Shown here: in pieces, positions 28,007 to 36,879 of the stretch
Numbering within the stretch: the first letter of the stretch is position 1
Layout of the letters: each line of letters opens with the position of its first letter
Source: Propionibacteriaceae bacterium
GTDB taxonomy: Bacteria; Actinomycetota; Actinomycetes; Propionibacteriales; Propionibacteriaceae
Reading direction: 5' to 3'
Length of the DNA: 64,000 nt
Assembly: GCA_017306015.1 (NCBI GenBank)
Contig: JAFKJK010000013.1
Coordinates: forward strand, 62,001-126,000
Position numbers and translations under genes: made by a program
The notes under the pieces: generated by a model
Database searches by the model: none
What the model was told of the DNA's origin: nothing
Seen by the model: the letters and a program-made list of their open reading frames with translations, nothing else

Positions 28007-29764
28007 GTGGGTCATGTGGATGTCGCCGGAGTGCGCTACGAGCTCCCGGACGGGCGCGTCCTGCTGGAGGATGTCTCGTTCCGGATCGGTGAGGGCGCCA
28101 AGGTGGCCCTGGTCGGCGCCAACGGCGCTGGCAAGACGACGCTGTTGAGGATCATCATCGGCGACCTCGCACCGCACGCCGGCGTGGTCACCCGATCTGG
28201 AGGGCTGGGCGTGATGCGCCAGTTCGTCGGCCAGGGTGTGGTCGAGGGTGGCGGCGATGACCCCACCGTCGGCGATCTGCTCCTCGCCGTGGCGCCCGAA
28301 CGGATCCGGACGGCGGCACGCACGATCGACCAGTGCGAACTGCAGTTGATGGAGTCCGACGATCTGGACTCCCAGCTGCGCTACGCCGAGGCGCTGGCCG
28401 AGTTCGGCGACGCTGGTGGCTACGAACTGGAAGTGGTCTGGGACGTCTGTACCACCTCCGCCCTGGGGGTGCCGTACGACCGGGCGAAGTACCGCTCGCT
28501 CAGCACACTGTCCGGCGGCGAGCAGAAAAGGCTCGTGCTGGAGTACCTGCTGGCCGGACCCGACGAGGTGCTGCTGCTGGACGAGCCCGACAACTACCTC
28601 GACGTTCCCGCCAAGACCTGGCTGGAAGAGCAGATCTCCAGTTCGCCCAAGACGATCCTTTTCGTCTCCCACGACCGCGAACTGCTGGCCAACACGGCCA
28701 CCCGGATCGTCACCGTCGAACTCGGCACTACCGGCAACCGCACGTGGACGCACGCCAGCGGCTTCGCCACGTACCATCAGGCTCGACGTGACCGCTTTGA
28801 GCGATTTGACGAGTTGCGACGTCGCTGGGACGAGGAGCACCGGAAGCTGAAGACGCTGGTGGCGACGCTGAAGGTCAAGGCCACGTACAACGACGGCATG
28901 GCCAGCCGCTACGCCGCAGCCCAGACCCGGCTGCGGAAGTTCGAGGAGGCGGGGCCCCCTGCCGAGCAGCCCCGCGAGCAGCAGGTCCGGATGCGGCTGA
29001 CCGGGGGACGTACCGCCAAACGCGCCGTCGTCTGCGAGCGGCTCGAGTTGCGCATCCCGGCGTCGGCGGCTGACAGCGACGCGGCGGCGTCCTCACTGCT
29101 GATGCAGCCCTTCGATCTCGAGGTCTGGTACGGCGAACGCCTTGCCGTGCTGGGCTCCAACGGCTCCGGCAAGTCGCACTTCCTGCGGCTGCTCGCGCGC
29201 GGCGGCTCGGTGCCCGATCTCGAGCACGAGCCCGTGGGTGAGCACGCCGCGATCGCGCCGGTCGAGCACAGCGGACGCGCACGGCTCGGTGCCCGCGTGC
29301 GTCCCGGTTGGTTCGTCCAGACCCACGAGCACCCGGAACTGGTGGGGCGCACCCTCTTGGAGATCCTGCACCGTGGCGACCAGACCCCGGACGGGCGGGG
29401 CCGGGCGGGTATGGGACGTGAGCAGGCCAGCCGGGTTCTCGACCGCTACGAGCTGGCCGGCGCGGCCGAGCAACGGTTCGATTCGCTTTCGGGTGGACAG
29501 CAGGCCCGTTTCCAGATCCTGTTGCTCGAACTGTCCGGTGCGACGCTGCTCCTGCTCGACGAGCCGACCGACAACCTCGACGTCCAGTCCGCCGAAGCGC
29601 TCGAGGACGGCCTGGCCGCGTTCGAGGGCACAGTGATCGCGGTGACCCATGACCGCTGGTTCGCACGCGGTTTCGACCGGTTCCTCGTGTTCGGTGCCGA
29701 CGGTGCGGTCTACCCGTCCGATCGTCCGGTGTGGGAGGAGGGACGGGTCGAGCGCACTCGCTGA
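28007..29764 (+). CDS. ABC-F family ATPase
   Basis: A 585-residue soluble protein with two ABC ATPase domains and no membrane segment. Domain 1 has ALVGANGAGKTTLLR, LSGGEQKRLVLEY, EVLLLDEPDNYLD and FVSHDRE. The linker (residues about 265-345) is highly charged. Domain 2 has LAVLGSNGSGKSHFLR, LSGGQQARFQ, LLLLDEPTDNLD and VTHDRWF. ABC-F proteins act on the ribosome as translation factors or confer ribosome-targeting antibiotic resistance. GTG 28007 is chosen because a TACCGT box (27994-27999) lies exactly 7 bases upstream; GTG codons at 27998 and 28016 are less likely. Confidence 0.92.
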   Translation: MGHVDVAGVRYELPDGRVLLEDVSFRIGEGAKVALVGANGAGKTTLLRIIIGDLAPHAGVVTRSGGLGVMRQFVGQGVVEGGGDDPTVGDLLLAVAPERIRTAARTIDQCELQLMESDDLDSQLRYAEALAEFGDAGGYELEVVWDVCTTSALGVPYDRAKYRSLSTLSGGEQKRLVLEYLLAGPDEVLLLDEPDNYLDVPAKTWLEEQISSSPKTILFVSHDRELLANTATRIVTVELGTTGNRTWTHASGFATYHQARRDRFERFDELRRRWDEEHRKLKTLVATLKVKATYNDGMASRYAAAQTRLRKFEEAGPPAEQPREQQVRMRLTGGRTAKRAVVCERLELRIPASAADSDAAASSLLMQPFDLEVWYGERLAVLGSNGSGKSHFLRLLARGGSVPDLEHEPVGEHAAIAPVEHSGRARLGARVRPGWFVQTHEHPELVGRTLLEILHRGDQTPDGRGRAGMGREQASRVLDRYELAGAAEQRFDSLSGGQQARFQILLLELSGATLLLLDEPTDNLDVQSAEALEDGLAAFEGTVIAVTHDRWFARGFDRFLVFGADGAVYPSDRPVWEEGRVERTR

Positions 29765-29802
29765 GCGCCGCGGGATGCCCGAAGAACCCGGATCCGCCGG
29801 CC

Positions 29803-30192
29803 TCAGGAGGTCGTCCCGTCGAGGTAGAACCACCGTCCGGCCCGCTCGACGAAGCGAGACCGTTCGCGCTGGAACCCGCGTCCGCCCGGACCGCGGTAGC
29901 GGGCGATGAACTCCACTTCGTCTCCGGTGGCCTCCAGTACCTGCAACGACAGCCACTCCACGGCAGGGTCGAGATGCAGCTCGGCGGGCCGTGTCCGAGG
30001 GTGCCAGGTTCGTAGGAGGTATCCGGCGTCACCCACGACGAAGGCGCTGTACCGCGAGCGCATCAGCTCCTCCGGTGTGCCGGCGACGGCATCGCCGCTG
30101 TGCAGGCGACCGCAGCAGTCGACATAGGGGACGCGGGAACCGCACGGACAGAACTCGGGCACACCGCGACGATAGCCATCGCAAGCACTCAT
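29803..30192 (-). CDS. YchJ/UPF0225-like SEC-C motif protein
   Basis: A 129-residue protein. The zinc-binding N-terminus EFCPCGSRVPYVDCCGRLH is followed by PEELMRSRYSAFVVGDAGYL and TWHPRTRP, the family signature of YchJ-type proteins (NTF2-like domain with SEC-C motif). The ending GRWFYLDGT also matches. Its biological function is unknown. ATG 30192 is used; GTG at the PEFCPCGS position, about ten codons later, is an equally plausible start. Confidence 0.82.
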   Translation of the reverse strand: MSACDGYRRGVPEFCPCGSRVPYVDCCGRLHSGDAVAGTPEELMRSRYSAFVVGDAGYLLRTWHPRTRPAELHLDPAVEWLSLQVLEATGDEVEFIARYRGPGGRGFQRERSRFVERAGRWFYLDGTTS

Positions 30193-30221
30193 GCGGACCG
30201 CTCGCCCCCAGTTCGCCGCGC

Positions 30222-30297
30222 GGGACATTTCTGCCGTCAGACATGCTCCGGCAGCCGAGATCGGGGAGGCCGCTGCGTCGACCGGCAGGTATGTCCC
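30222..30297. repeat. 76-bp GGGAC/GTCCC element (single copy)
   Basis: The left arm GGGACATTTCTGCCG and right arm ACCGGCAGGTATGTCCC are near-complementary over the whole 15-base arm. It lies upstream of the YchJ-like gene. The rest of 30298-30661 shows no supportable gene. Confidence 0.88.
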
Positions 30298-30661
30298 GCG
30301 GCGAGCGGACGGGTCGCTGGACGATGCCCTGTGTAGCGCCGCGATTTCGCCGGGTCGGCAGCCTGAGAGTGACGCGCAGCCGTGACGGAGGGGGGCTCCG
30401 AGCTGAGGCCTATCGGGTCGCGTTGAGCGGTGCCGTGGGGGTGAGCCCGCCGCGGTGCTTGAGGTGCGGTGCTCGAGCCGTCGTGCGACTCGAGGCAAGG
30501 GTGGTATCGCGGACGGACTCGATGCTGGTGAGGTCGCCGAGGCAACGGTACGGCGGGGCCGGGGCGCCAGGGTCGCGGGAGATGATCTGTGGCAACTCGA
30601 CCACGACGGCGGCGAGACGGCAGGCATCCGCTCGCTCACTCAGCTCGCGCCTCACCGGCGC

Positions 30662-31541
30662 TCAGCTGCGACGACCGGACGTGACCCTGGCCAGCGCGCT
30701 CAGGGTGGCCCGAACCGCCGGGACGGCGGCCGAGCCGGCCAGGTGCACGGCCCTCACGGAGCGGTCGCTGGCCGGAAGCACGTCATGGACCGTGGTTCCG
30801 GCGAGCCTGGGCAGCGGCTCGAGCGCGAGTCTGGGTTGCAGAGCGATGCCGACCCCCGCGGCCACCAGGCCCAGCACGGCTACCGAGTTGTCCGTGGCGT
30901 GAGTGATGCGGGGGCTGAAACCCCGCGCTCCACAGGCGGCCAGCAGGTGGCCCCGGCACAGCGGGCAGCCCGAGATCCACTCGGCCGCCGCGAACTCGTC
31001 CAGGTGCACGACCGGCACAGCGCCGAGCGGATGTCCTTTGGGCAGCACCAACTGGACGGGGTCGGTGAACAGCTCGGTCACCTCATGACCCGCCACGGCG
31101 TCGTGAGGATCGGCCGGGTCGCCGGGATAGGTGAAAGTGAGCGCGATGTCGATGCTCCCTCCGGCGAGCATCCCAGGGATGCTCGGCCGGCATCTCGGCC
31201 ATCAGCGCCGGCACGATCGTGGACGAGGCGCTCGGGAAGCCGGCGAGTCGGATCGTCCCGGTGGCCAGCGCTGCGAGGTGTCCGAGTTCGTCCTCGGCTA
31301 CTGCGAGCGCGGCCAGCACTGGACTGGAGTGCCGCGCCACGACGCGTCCCGCCTCGGTCAACCGGACGCTGCGTCCTGCTCGCACCACGAGTGGCGCCCC
31401 GAGTCGGCGCTCCGCACGGCGCAGGTGCTGGCTCAGAGCGGGCTGGCTGTAGCCCAGCGCCTCGGCGGCGGCCGTGATCGAACCGTGCTCGGCGATCGCC
31501 CGGACGATCCGAAGCGTGTGCAGATCCAGGACGGCAGGCAT
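30662..31541 (-). pseudogene. LysR-type regulator inactivated by internal deletion and frameshift
   Basis: The N-terminal part is a complete LysR HTH (LHTLRIVRAIAEHGSITAAA, LGYSQPALSQHLRRAERRLG) running to STIVPALMAEMPAEHP. The frame then breaks at about 31170. The effector-binding domain resumes in another frame with MLAGGSIDIALTFTYPGDP and continues to VRATLSALARVTSGRRS. By comparison with the family, about 16 codons of the first effector-domain strand and helix are missing at the junction. The junction is a near-perfect palindrome (31161-31190). The gene is divergent from a class V aminotransferase, a common LysR target arrangement. Confidence 0.85.
31161..31190. repeat. Palindrome at the LysR deletion junction
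   Basis: GAGCATCCC (31166-31174) and GGGATGCTC (31176-31184) are perfect inverted 9-mers around one base, extended outward by CCGGC and GCCGG. It sits exactly where the LysR frame breaks. Confidence 0.85.
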
Positions 31542-31547
31542 AACGTC

Positions 31548-31582
31548 AGATTATCGAAAGTGCATAAGGTCTGCTCTAGTGT
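31548..31582. promoter_or_regulatory. LysR-box operator with divergent promoters
   Basis: TTATCGAAAGTGCATAA (31551-31567) is a dyad TTAT-N9-ATAA that fits the T-N11-A LysR consensus. It overlaps the minus-strand TAATCT -10 box (31548-31553), six bases before the LysR ATG (leaderless). On the plus strand TAGTGT (31577-31582) is a likely -10 for the aminotransferase gene. The arrangement suggests autoregulation plus control of the neighbour before the regulator was lost. Confidence 0.65.
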
Positions 31583-31611
31583 GATCGGTCACGGTGAGGC
31601 AGGCTCGCGTC

Positions 31612-32673
31612 ATGGGATCAGCGACCGCCGTTCAGACGTTCGGGGTGGCTCGGCTGGCCGCCGAGTTCGAGGCGCCGCCGGGCTACCTCGCCGCCGCGAG
31701 CACCGGCATCCTGCCGCGCCCGGCGTTGGCCGCGATGGTCGCCGACCTGGAGCGCTCGGCTCGCGGACAGGCTGCTCCCGCCGACTATGACGAGGTCGTT
31801 GCGGATACCCGACAGGCATACGCAGCATTGGTGGACGTGCCGGTCGACTGGGTCGCGACTGCGTCCCAGACCTCGACCCTCGTCGCGAACGTCGCGGCCG
31901 GCTTGCCTGACGGTGCCGAGGTGCTGGTCGGGGTGGAGGAATTCGCCTCGGTCGTGCTTCCGTTCACCGCCGGAGACCGACTGCGGATCAGGACGGTACC
32001 GCTGGCCACCCTGGCCGAATCGATCACAACCGACACCGCACTGGTTGCCTTCTCCCTGGTTCAGTCGGCGACGGGTGAGGTGCTTCCGGGAGCCGAGATC
32101 GCTGCGTCCGCCCGGCGGCATGGCGCGCTCACGCTGGTGGACCTCACCCAGGCCGCCGGGGCGCTCCCCGTTCGTGCGGGCGACTATGACTTCACCGTCT
32201 GCCATACCTACAAGTGGCTGTGTACGCCTCGGGGAGTCGCGTTCCTGACCATTTGCCCGGAAGCGTTCGAGACGGTGGTGCCGGTCGCGGCCGGCTGGTA
32301 CTCGGCCGACGAGCCGTGGCGCAACTGCTACTGGCCGGATCGCCCGACCAGCCGCACCGCGCGGGTGTTCGACACCGCTCCGGCCTGGGAGGCGTTCGTC
32401 GGTGCGCGAGCGTCGATTTCGATGTTCGCGACCGCCGACCAGGATGCCATCTGGGCGCACGCCAGCGGTCTGGCGGATCGGCTCTGCCGAGGCCTGGGCC
32501 GGCCGGAACTCCACCGCGCGATCGTGAGCTGGCCCGATCCGGGACACCGACAGCTCGCTCAGTTGACGGCGGCTGGGATGAGAGCCTCCGGCCCGCTCGG
32601 CCTGATCCGGCTGGCCTTCCACGTGTGGAACACCGAGGCCGACGTGGACGCCGCCATCGCCGTACTCCGCTGA
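31612..32673 (+). CDS. Aminotransferase class V family protein
   Basis: A fold-type I PLP enzyme of 353 residues. Motifs are GYLAAASTGILPRPAL, VATASQTSTLVANVAAGLPD (PLP phosphate loop), LTLVDLTQAAGALPV (the Asp that pairs with PLP nitrogen) and FTVCHTYKWLCTPRGVAFLT with the Schiff-base Lys in TYKWL. The family includes cysteine desulfurases and kynureninase-like enzymes, and the exact reaction is unknown. ATG 31612 is used; GTG 31594 is in frame and close to the predicted transcription start. The gene was presumably controlled by the divergent LysR regulator. Confidence 0.85.
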   Translation: MGSATAVQTFGVARLAAEFEAPPGYLAAASTGILPRPALAAMVADLERSARGQAAPADYDEVVADTRQAYAALVDVPVDWVATASQTSTLVANVAAGLPDGAEVLVGVEEFASVVLPFTAGDRLRIRTVPLATLAESITTDTALVAFSLVQSATGEVLPGAEIAASARRHGALTLVDLTQAAGALPVRAGDYDFTVCHTYKWLCTPRGVAFLTICPEAFETVVPVAAGWYSADEPWRNCYWPDRPTSRTARVFDTAPAWEAFVGARASISMFATADQDAIWAHASGLADRLCRGLGRPELHRAIVSWPDPGHRQLAQLTAAGMRASGPLGLIRLAFHVWNTEADVDAAIAVLR

Positions 32674-32688
32674 GGCGTCGGCCAGATT

Positions 32689-32815
32689 CCGCTGAGCTGT
32701 CGCCCTTGACCCGCCGAGTTGTGGCCTTGATCCGCCGGGCTGTGGCTTGATCCGCTGGGCTGTCGGTCTGGAGTCGCCGGGCTGTGGCCTGATCCGCTGT
32801 GCTGCAGGCCGGGAT
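32689..32815. repeat. Degenerate tandem repeat, units of about 19-23 bp
   Basis: About six or seven units of the form CCGCYGGGCTGTGGCYTGAT follow each other directly after the aminotransferase. A related CTCCGCTGAGG spans that gene's stop codon. Confidence 0.75.
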
Positions 32816-32881
32816 CCGCCTGGAGTGCGGACCGGCACTCGAGCCTGACTCCCACGGTGCTGACACGCATCACCATGTGTC

Positions 32882-33247
32882 GGGACAGATCTGCCGCCGG
32901 ACATCATCGCCCTCGCCTCGACCGGTCCACACGGATCTCTGGCGGTAGCTCTGTCCCACCTCGGCTCCGCTGGGCTCATGGCGACCTCGCCCCAGCGGTG
33001 GGCGGCCGACGAGTCCCCCTTGTAACGCTCACCCCTGGCTGGGTTCCTCCACGCGTCGCGGCTGTGACCGCCGGTGAGGCTTCCTCGGAGCCGACGACGG
33101 GGGGGGCGCGGGCCGGGGTCTCGACAGCTCTCGGACGGCAAAGCGGCGAACCAGATCCGACTCCTGAGCATGGGACTCTTCTGCCTGGCGTCGGCCTGGA
33201 TCGGCACTTCGGGGCGGTCCGGGGCGCGCTGGCGGCGCATCTGTCCC
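32882..33247. repeat. Two 76-bp GGGAC/GTCCC elements
   Basis: Elements at 32882-32957 (GGGACAGATCTGCCG ... GCGGTAGCTCTGTCCC) and 33172-33247 (GGGACTCTTCTGCCT ... GGCGCATCTGTCCC). The second is one of the more diverged copies. With the tandem repeat before it, this accounts for most of the gap 32674-33397. Confidence 0.83.
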
Positions 33248-33310
33248 GATTTCGCCACCGCTGGCGGCAGACAGACGGACGCCCGCGGGTTGGGACAGCC
33301 GACGGCCGCC

Positions 33311-33346
33311 TGTGGACAACAGGGGCTGAGGCCGAAGTTGTCCACA
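33311..33346. repeat. 10-bp perfect inverted repeat before the DUF559 gene
   Basis: TGTGGACAAC (33311-33320) and GTTGTCCACA (33337-33346) are exact complements separated by 16 bases. The right arm abuts an ATG at 33347. It could be an operator or a 5' UTR hairpin. Confidence 0.7.
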
Positions 33347-33397
33347 ATGGCGGTTCTGGCTGAGCCATCGGGACGCCGGATCCCGATACTCCCGGAC

Positions 33398-34276
33398 GTG
33401 ATAGACGTGGACGCCCTCCTCGAGAGCTGTGGCGGCATCCTGCTGGCCCGGGAACACCGCCGACGCAAGTCCAGCCTGAGCCGCTGGTACCGCGCCGGCC
33501 GACTCGGCAGGATCCTGCCCGGTGTCTACGTGCATCCGGCCGCGGTAGACGACACCGAGACCCGGATTCGGGCAGTGGTCGCACGCATCCCGGACGCGGT
33601 GTTGGCTGGCCCGGCTGCGGCCCGGTTCACCAGTTGGCCGGACGAGCAGATCCATGAGGTCGACGTGATCGTGCCCGGCCGTCGTGTGCCGAGACCTGGA
33701 TTTCGCTTCCATCGGCGTCGCGTTCCTCCCGAACTCGTCACCCGGCGATCCGGCGTCGCGGTACTGACCCCGGCACTCCTGGCCATCGACTCCGCCGCTG
33801 ATGACAACGGCGAACGCATCGACGACCTGCTCCGAGGGCATTGGCCGCTCACAGTGATCCAGGACGCGTTCCAGGCGACGCCCCGCCGCCGCGGCAACCG
33901 TCGGCGACGGCGCGTGCTGCACCGTTCCCGGACGCAGCCCTGGTCCCAGGCCGAGCGTCGGCTGCACGACCTCCTCGACCGGCACCGGATCACCGGATGG
34001 ACCGCCAATCTCCCGGTGACAGCTCGCGGGCGGCAGTACGTGCTCGACGTGGGCTTCGAAGCGCTGAGGGTCGCGCTCGAGGTCGATGGCTTCGAGTACC
34101 ACAACACGCGACGCGCCTTCGACTACGACCGCGAGCGCGGCAACGACCTCGTCGAGGACGACTGGCGCGTCCTTCATGTGACCACGGTGAGCCTCGAGGA
34201 CGAACCGCGACTCGTCCGTCGGATCCGGGCGGTTCTGGCCTCGCGCTCACGCCGGAGGGCGCCGCCGGGCGGATAA
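33398..34276 (+). CDS. DUF559/AbiEi-like domain protein
   Basis: A 292-residue protein. The N-terminal region (SCGGILLAREHRRRKSSLSR, GRLGRILPGVYVHP) resembles the AbiEi-type winged-helix domain (AbiEi_4). The C-terminal 110 residues look like the DUF559/Vsr-type PD-(D/E)XK fold: WSQAERRLHDLLDRH, YVLDVGFEALRVALEVDGFE, DYDRERGNDLVEDDWRVLHV. In this fold the E, D and ExD/ExK-like residues form the nuclease site. Such proteins are abundant and uncharacterised in actinobacteria. GTG 33398 fits the conserved core, but ATG 33347, right after the hairpin, is also possible. The stop overlaps the next ATG by one base. Confidence 0.78.
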   Translation: MIDVDALLESCGGILLAREHRRRKSSLSRWYRAGRLGRILPGVYVHPAAVDDTETRIRAVVARIPDAVLAGPAAARFTSWPDEQIHEVDVIVPGRRVPRPGFRFHRRRVPPELVTRRSGVAVLTPALLAIDSAADDNGERIDDLLRGHWPLTVIQDAFQATPRRRGNRRRRRVLHRSRTQPWSQAERRLHDLLDRHRITGWTANLPVTARGRQYVLDVGFEALRVALEVDGFEYHNTRRAFDYDRERGNDLVEDDWRVLHVTTVSLEDEPRLVRRIRAVLASRSRRRAPPGG

Positions 34277-35040
34277 TGCCATCCGTGAGCAAGCGTGACC
34301 GAACCCAGGGGCCGGTGATCCGACGTCATGACCAGGTACAGCCGACCACGGCCGACGAGCGTCTGCTCACCGGGGGAGGCGACGGTGCCTGGGTGCACTC
34401 CGACCCGTGGCGGGTGCTTCGGATCCAGTCGGAGTTCGTCGAGGGCTTCGGGACCCTGGCGGAACTCGGTCCGGGCGTTGGTGTCTTCGGTTCGGCTCGT
34501 ACCCCGCGCAAGCACCCCATGTACGCGGCGGCTGAACGGGTCGGACGCGGACTCGCGCAGGCCGGCTTCGCCACCATCACCGGCGGCGGCCCCGGCATCA
34601 TGGAGGCCGCGAACAAGGGCGCGCTCCAGGCCGGGGGAGTGTCCGTTGGGCTGGGCATCGAACTGCCCTTCGAGCAGTCCCTCAACAAGTACGTTTCGCT
34701 GGGCATCAACTTCCGCTACTTCTTCGCCCGCAAGGTGATGTTCCTGAAATACTCCCGCGGTTTCGTCGTGATGCCGGGCGGGTTCGGCACCTTCGACGAG
34801 GTGTTCGAGGCGCTCACCCTGGTGCAGACCCACAAGGTCCGTTCGTTCCCGATCGTGCTCTTCGGCCGTGAGTTCTGGACGCCCCTGCTCGACTGGGCGT
34901 CCGAGCACGTCCTCGCCGACGGCTACCTGGCCCCGGCAGACCTCAGCCTCGTCGAACTCACCGACGACCCCGACGAGGCCGTCGAACTGGCGACGGCGAG
35001 CCATCCGAGCGAGCCACCCACCGGTGGCTCGATGTCCTGA
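34276..35040 (+). CDS. LOG/TIGR00730 family protein
   Basis: A Rossmann-fold protein of 254 residues, related to cytokinin riboside 5'-monophosphate phosphoribohydrolases. Motifs are GVFGSARTPRKHPMYAAAER, TGGGPGIMEAANKGA, MFLKYSRGFVVMPGGFGT and DEVFEALTLVQTHKV; the PGGxGTxxE active-site signature is intact. It probably cleaves nucleoside 5'-monophosphates. Its position near dapD/dapE matches the Mycobacterium order (Rv1205). ATG 34276 overlaps the preceding stop (TAATG). Confidence 0.9.
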   Translation: MPSVSKRDRTQGPVIRRHDQVQPTTADERLLTGGGDGAWVHSDPWRVLRIQSEFVEGFGTLAELGPGVGVFGSARTPRKHPMYAAAERVGRGLAQAGFATITGGGPGIMEAANKGALQAGGVSVGLGIELPFEQSLNKYVSLGINFRYFFARKVMFLKYSRGFVVMPGGFGTFDEVFEALTLVQTHKVRSFPIVLFGREFWTPLLDWASEHVLADGYLAPADLSLVELTDDPDEAVELATASHPSEPPTGGSMS

Positions 35041-35153
35041 CCGGCGACTCTCCGCTGCGGGATCGGTGGCGTCCGGCCTGCCGGGCCTGCGTCCAGGCGG
35101 GCGATGCGCTCGTTTCGGGCACTGATCGGGAGACACGCCCTAGAGTTGTCGCC

Positions 35154-35417
35154 ATGGAGTGGGTCATCTCGATGATTGCCGTGGTGATCCTCGGCCTGGC
35201 CGCGGTCGCCGCCACCGGACGCCTCGGCGAACTGCCCGGGACGGTCACCGACACCCCCCAGCCGCACGTGCCCGAGGGTGCCCTCGCCGGCTCCGACCTG
35301 CGTGCCCTGCGCTTCGCGGTGGTGCCGCGCGGCTATTCGATGCAGCAGGTTGACGAGCTGCTAGACCGGCTCGCCGGGCAGCTGGACGGGGCGGCTGGTC
35401 AGTCCGAAGTGGAATAA
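35154..35417 (+). CDS. Small DivIVA-domain membrane protein
   Basis: An 87-residue protein. The N-terminal helix WVISMIAVVILGLAAVAATG anchors it. The C-terminal half has RFAVVPRGYSMQQVDELLDR, the short DivIVA-like motif seen in small actinobacterial proteins of this locus. A role at the membrane in cell growth or division is inferred from the motif only. A TAGAGT box (35141-35146) lies 7 bases before ATG 35154 (leaderless). Confidence 0.85.
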   Translation: MEWVISMIAVVILGLAAVAATGRLGELPGTVTDTPQPHVPEGALAGSDLRALRFAVVPRGYSMQQVDELLDRLAGQLDGAAGQSEVE

Positions 35418-35462
35418 TGGTGTTTGGGCACGGCCGAAACACAACGACAGAAGAGGTATGCG

Positions 35463-35633
35463 ATGGCAGCGATGAAACCGCGAACCGGAGATGGGCCGAT
35501 CGAGGTGGCCAAGGAAGGCCGCGTGATCGCGATGCGCATTCCGGCCGAGGGCGGTGGCCGCCTCGTGATCGAGATGAACGCTAGCGAGGCCGCCGAACTC
35601 AAGGCCGCACTGGAGGGTGTCGTCGTAGCCTGA
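35463..35633 (+). CDS. DUF3117 protein
   Basis: A 56-residue protein, MAAMKPRTGDGPIEVAKEGR followed by a basic strand and MNASEAAELKAAL. This is the highly conserved actinobacterial DUF3117 (Rv1211 type), function unknown. It lies immediately before a strong hairpin terminator and the convergent glgA, the same order as in mycobacteria. Confidence 0.93.
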   Translation: MAAMKPRTGDGPIEVAKEGRVIAMRIPAEGGGRLVIEMNASEAAELKAALEGVVVA

Positions 35634-35645
35634 GCCACCGACTAC

Positions 35646-35679
35646 CGAAACGGCCCCGGGGCGACCCGGGGCCGTTTCG
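35646..35679. terminator. Strong bidirectional terminator
   Basis: CGAAACGGCCCCGGG (35646-35660) and CCCGGGGCCGTTTCG (35665-35679) are perfect 15-base arms around the loop GCGA. It separates convergent DUF3117 and glgA. Confidence 0.93.
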
Positions 35680-35682
35680 TGC

Positions 35683-36879
35683 TTAGCGCGACTGGTGGAA
35701 CTCGATCGCCCGCCGATAGACCTCGACGGTCTCGGCCGCGATCTTCTCCCAGGAGAACTCGTCGATGCAGCGGCGGCGTCCGGCCTTGCCGTACCGTTCG
35801 GCCAGTCCCGGATCGCGGGTGAGCCGGTTGACCTGCTCGGCGAAGGCGGCCTCGAAGCCGGCCACGAAAGCCGGGTCTCCGGCCTGAGTCGGGTCGTAGG
35901 GCACCAGCGAGCCAGTCTCGCCGTCCACGACGACCTCCGGGATACCGCCGACGGCCGAGGCGACTACGGCGGTCTCGCAGGCCATCGCCTCCAGATTCAC
36001 GATGCCCAGCGGCTCGTACACCGACGGACAGGCGAAGACCGTGGCGTGAGTGAGTACTTGCCGTACGGACGCCCGCGGCAGCATCTCCTGCACCCAGGTG
36101 ACGTTGCCCAACCGCATCCGGCTCAGCTCGGCGAAGGCAGTGTCGAACTCGGCAGCGATCTCCGGGGTGTCCGGGGCGCCGGCCAGCAGCAGCAGCTGGG
36201 TGTCCGGGTCGAACTGCTGCGCAGCCCTGACCAGGTGCACTAGTCCCTTCTGCCGGGTGATCCGGCCGACGAACACGACCAGCGGACGGCCGAGGTCGAC
36301 TCCGAGCGCGTCGACGACATCGGTGCCGTGATCCGGCCTGAACTCGTCGGGATCGATCCCGTTGCGGACGACGAACACGCGGTCGGGGTCGAGTTCGGGG
36401 TACGAGTCCAGGACGTCGGAGCGCATTCCGGAACTCACCGATATCACCGCGTCAGCGTCGACGAAGGCGGTCTTCTCCGCCCACGACGACACCCGGTAGC
36501 CGCCACCCAACTGCTCGGCCTTCCAGGGCCGGTGCGGCTCGAGGGAGTGCGAGGTGACGACGTGCGGCACGTCGAGGAACTTCGATCCGACCAGGCCTGC
36601 GAAGTTGGCATACCAGGTGTGGGAGTGGATCACGTCCACCTCGCCGATCGCAGCGGCCATGGCCACGTCCGTCCCCAGCACGCGCAGTGCCTGGTTGGCT
36701 CCGGCCGGGGAGTCCTCCGGGTGGGCGGTCGCTCCCTCCCTCGGCTCACCCATGCACTGCACCTCGACGGTGTCGCACAGCCTCCGCAACTGCGGCACCA
36801 GCTGGCCGACATGGACGCCGGCGCCGCCGTAGATGTGAGGGGGGTATTCCCGGGTGAGGATCGAGACGCGCATGGTCAT
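35683..36879 (-). CDS. glgA: Actinobacterial glycogen synthase-type glycosyltransferase (GlgA/GlgM)
   Basis: A GT4-family enzyme of 398 residues. Motifs are MRVSILTREYPPHIYGGAGV (acceptor loop), VIHSHTWYANFAG, VVFVGRITRQKGL and VYEPLGIVNLEAMAC (the E-x7-E donor site). This is the short actinobacterial form next to glgC, shown in mycobacteria to use ADP-glucose and, in GlgM, to make maltose-1-phosphate. I cannot distinguish glycogen elongation from maltose-1-phosphate synthesis by sequence alone. ATG 36879 is used; ATG 36873 is an equally good start. It is divergent from glgC, with 88 bases between them. Confidence 0.92.
   Translation of the reverse strand: MTMRVSILTREYPPHIYGGAGVHVGQLVPQLRRLCDTVEVQCMGEPREGATAHPEDSPAGANQALRVLGTDVAMAAAIGEVDVIHSHTWYANFAGLVGSKFLDVPHVVTSHSLEPHRPWKAEQLGGGYRVSSWAEKTAFVDADAVISVSSGMRSDVLDSYPELDPDRVFVVRNGIDPDEFRPDHGTDVVDALGVDLGRPLVVFVGRITRQKGLVHLVRAAQQFDPDTQLLLLAGAPDTPEIAAEFDTAFAELSRMRLGNVTWVQEMLPRASVRQVLTHATVFACPSVYEPLGIVNLEAMACETAVVASAVGGIPEVVVDGETGSLVPYDPTQAGDPAFVAGFEAAFAEQVNRLTRDPGLAERYGKAGRRRCIDEFSWEKIAAETVEVYRRAIEFHQSR

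Noticed and set aside
30410-30655. 81-codon minus-strand frame after the LysR remnant
   Set aside because: It has an open frame but no recognisable motif, ribosome binding site or neighbour logic; not strong enough to annotate.
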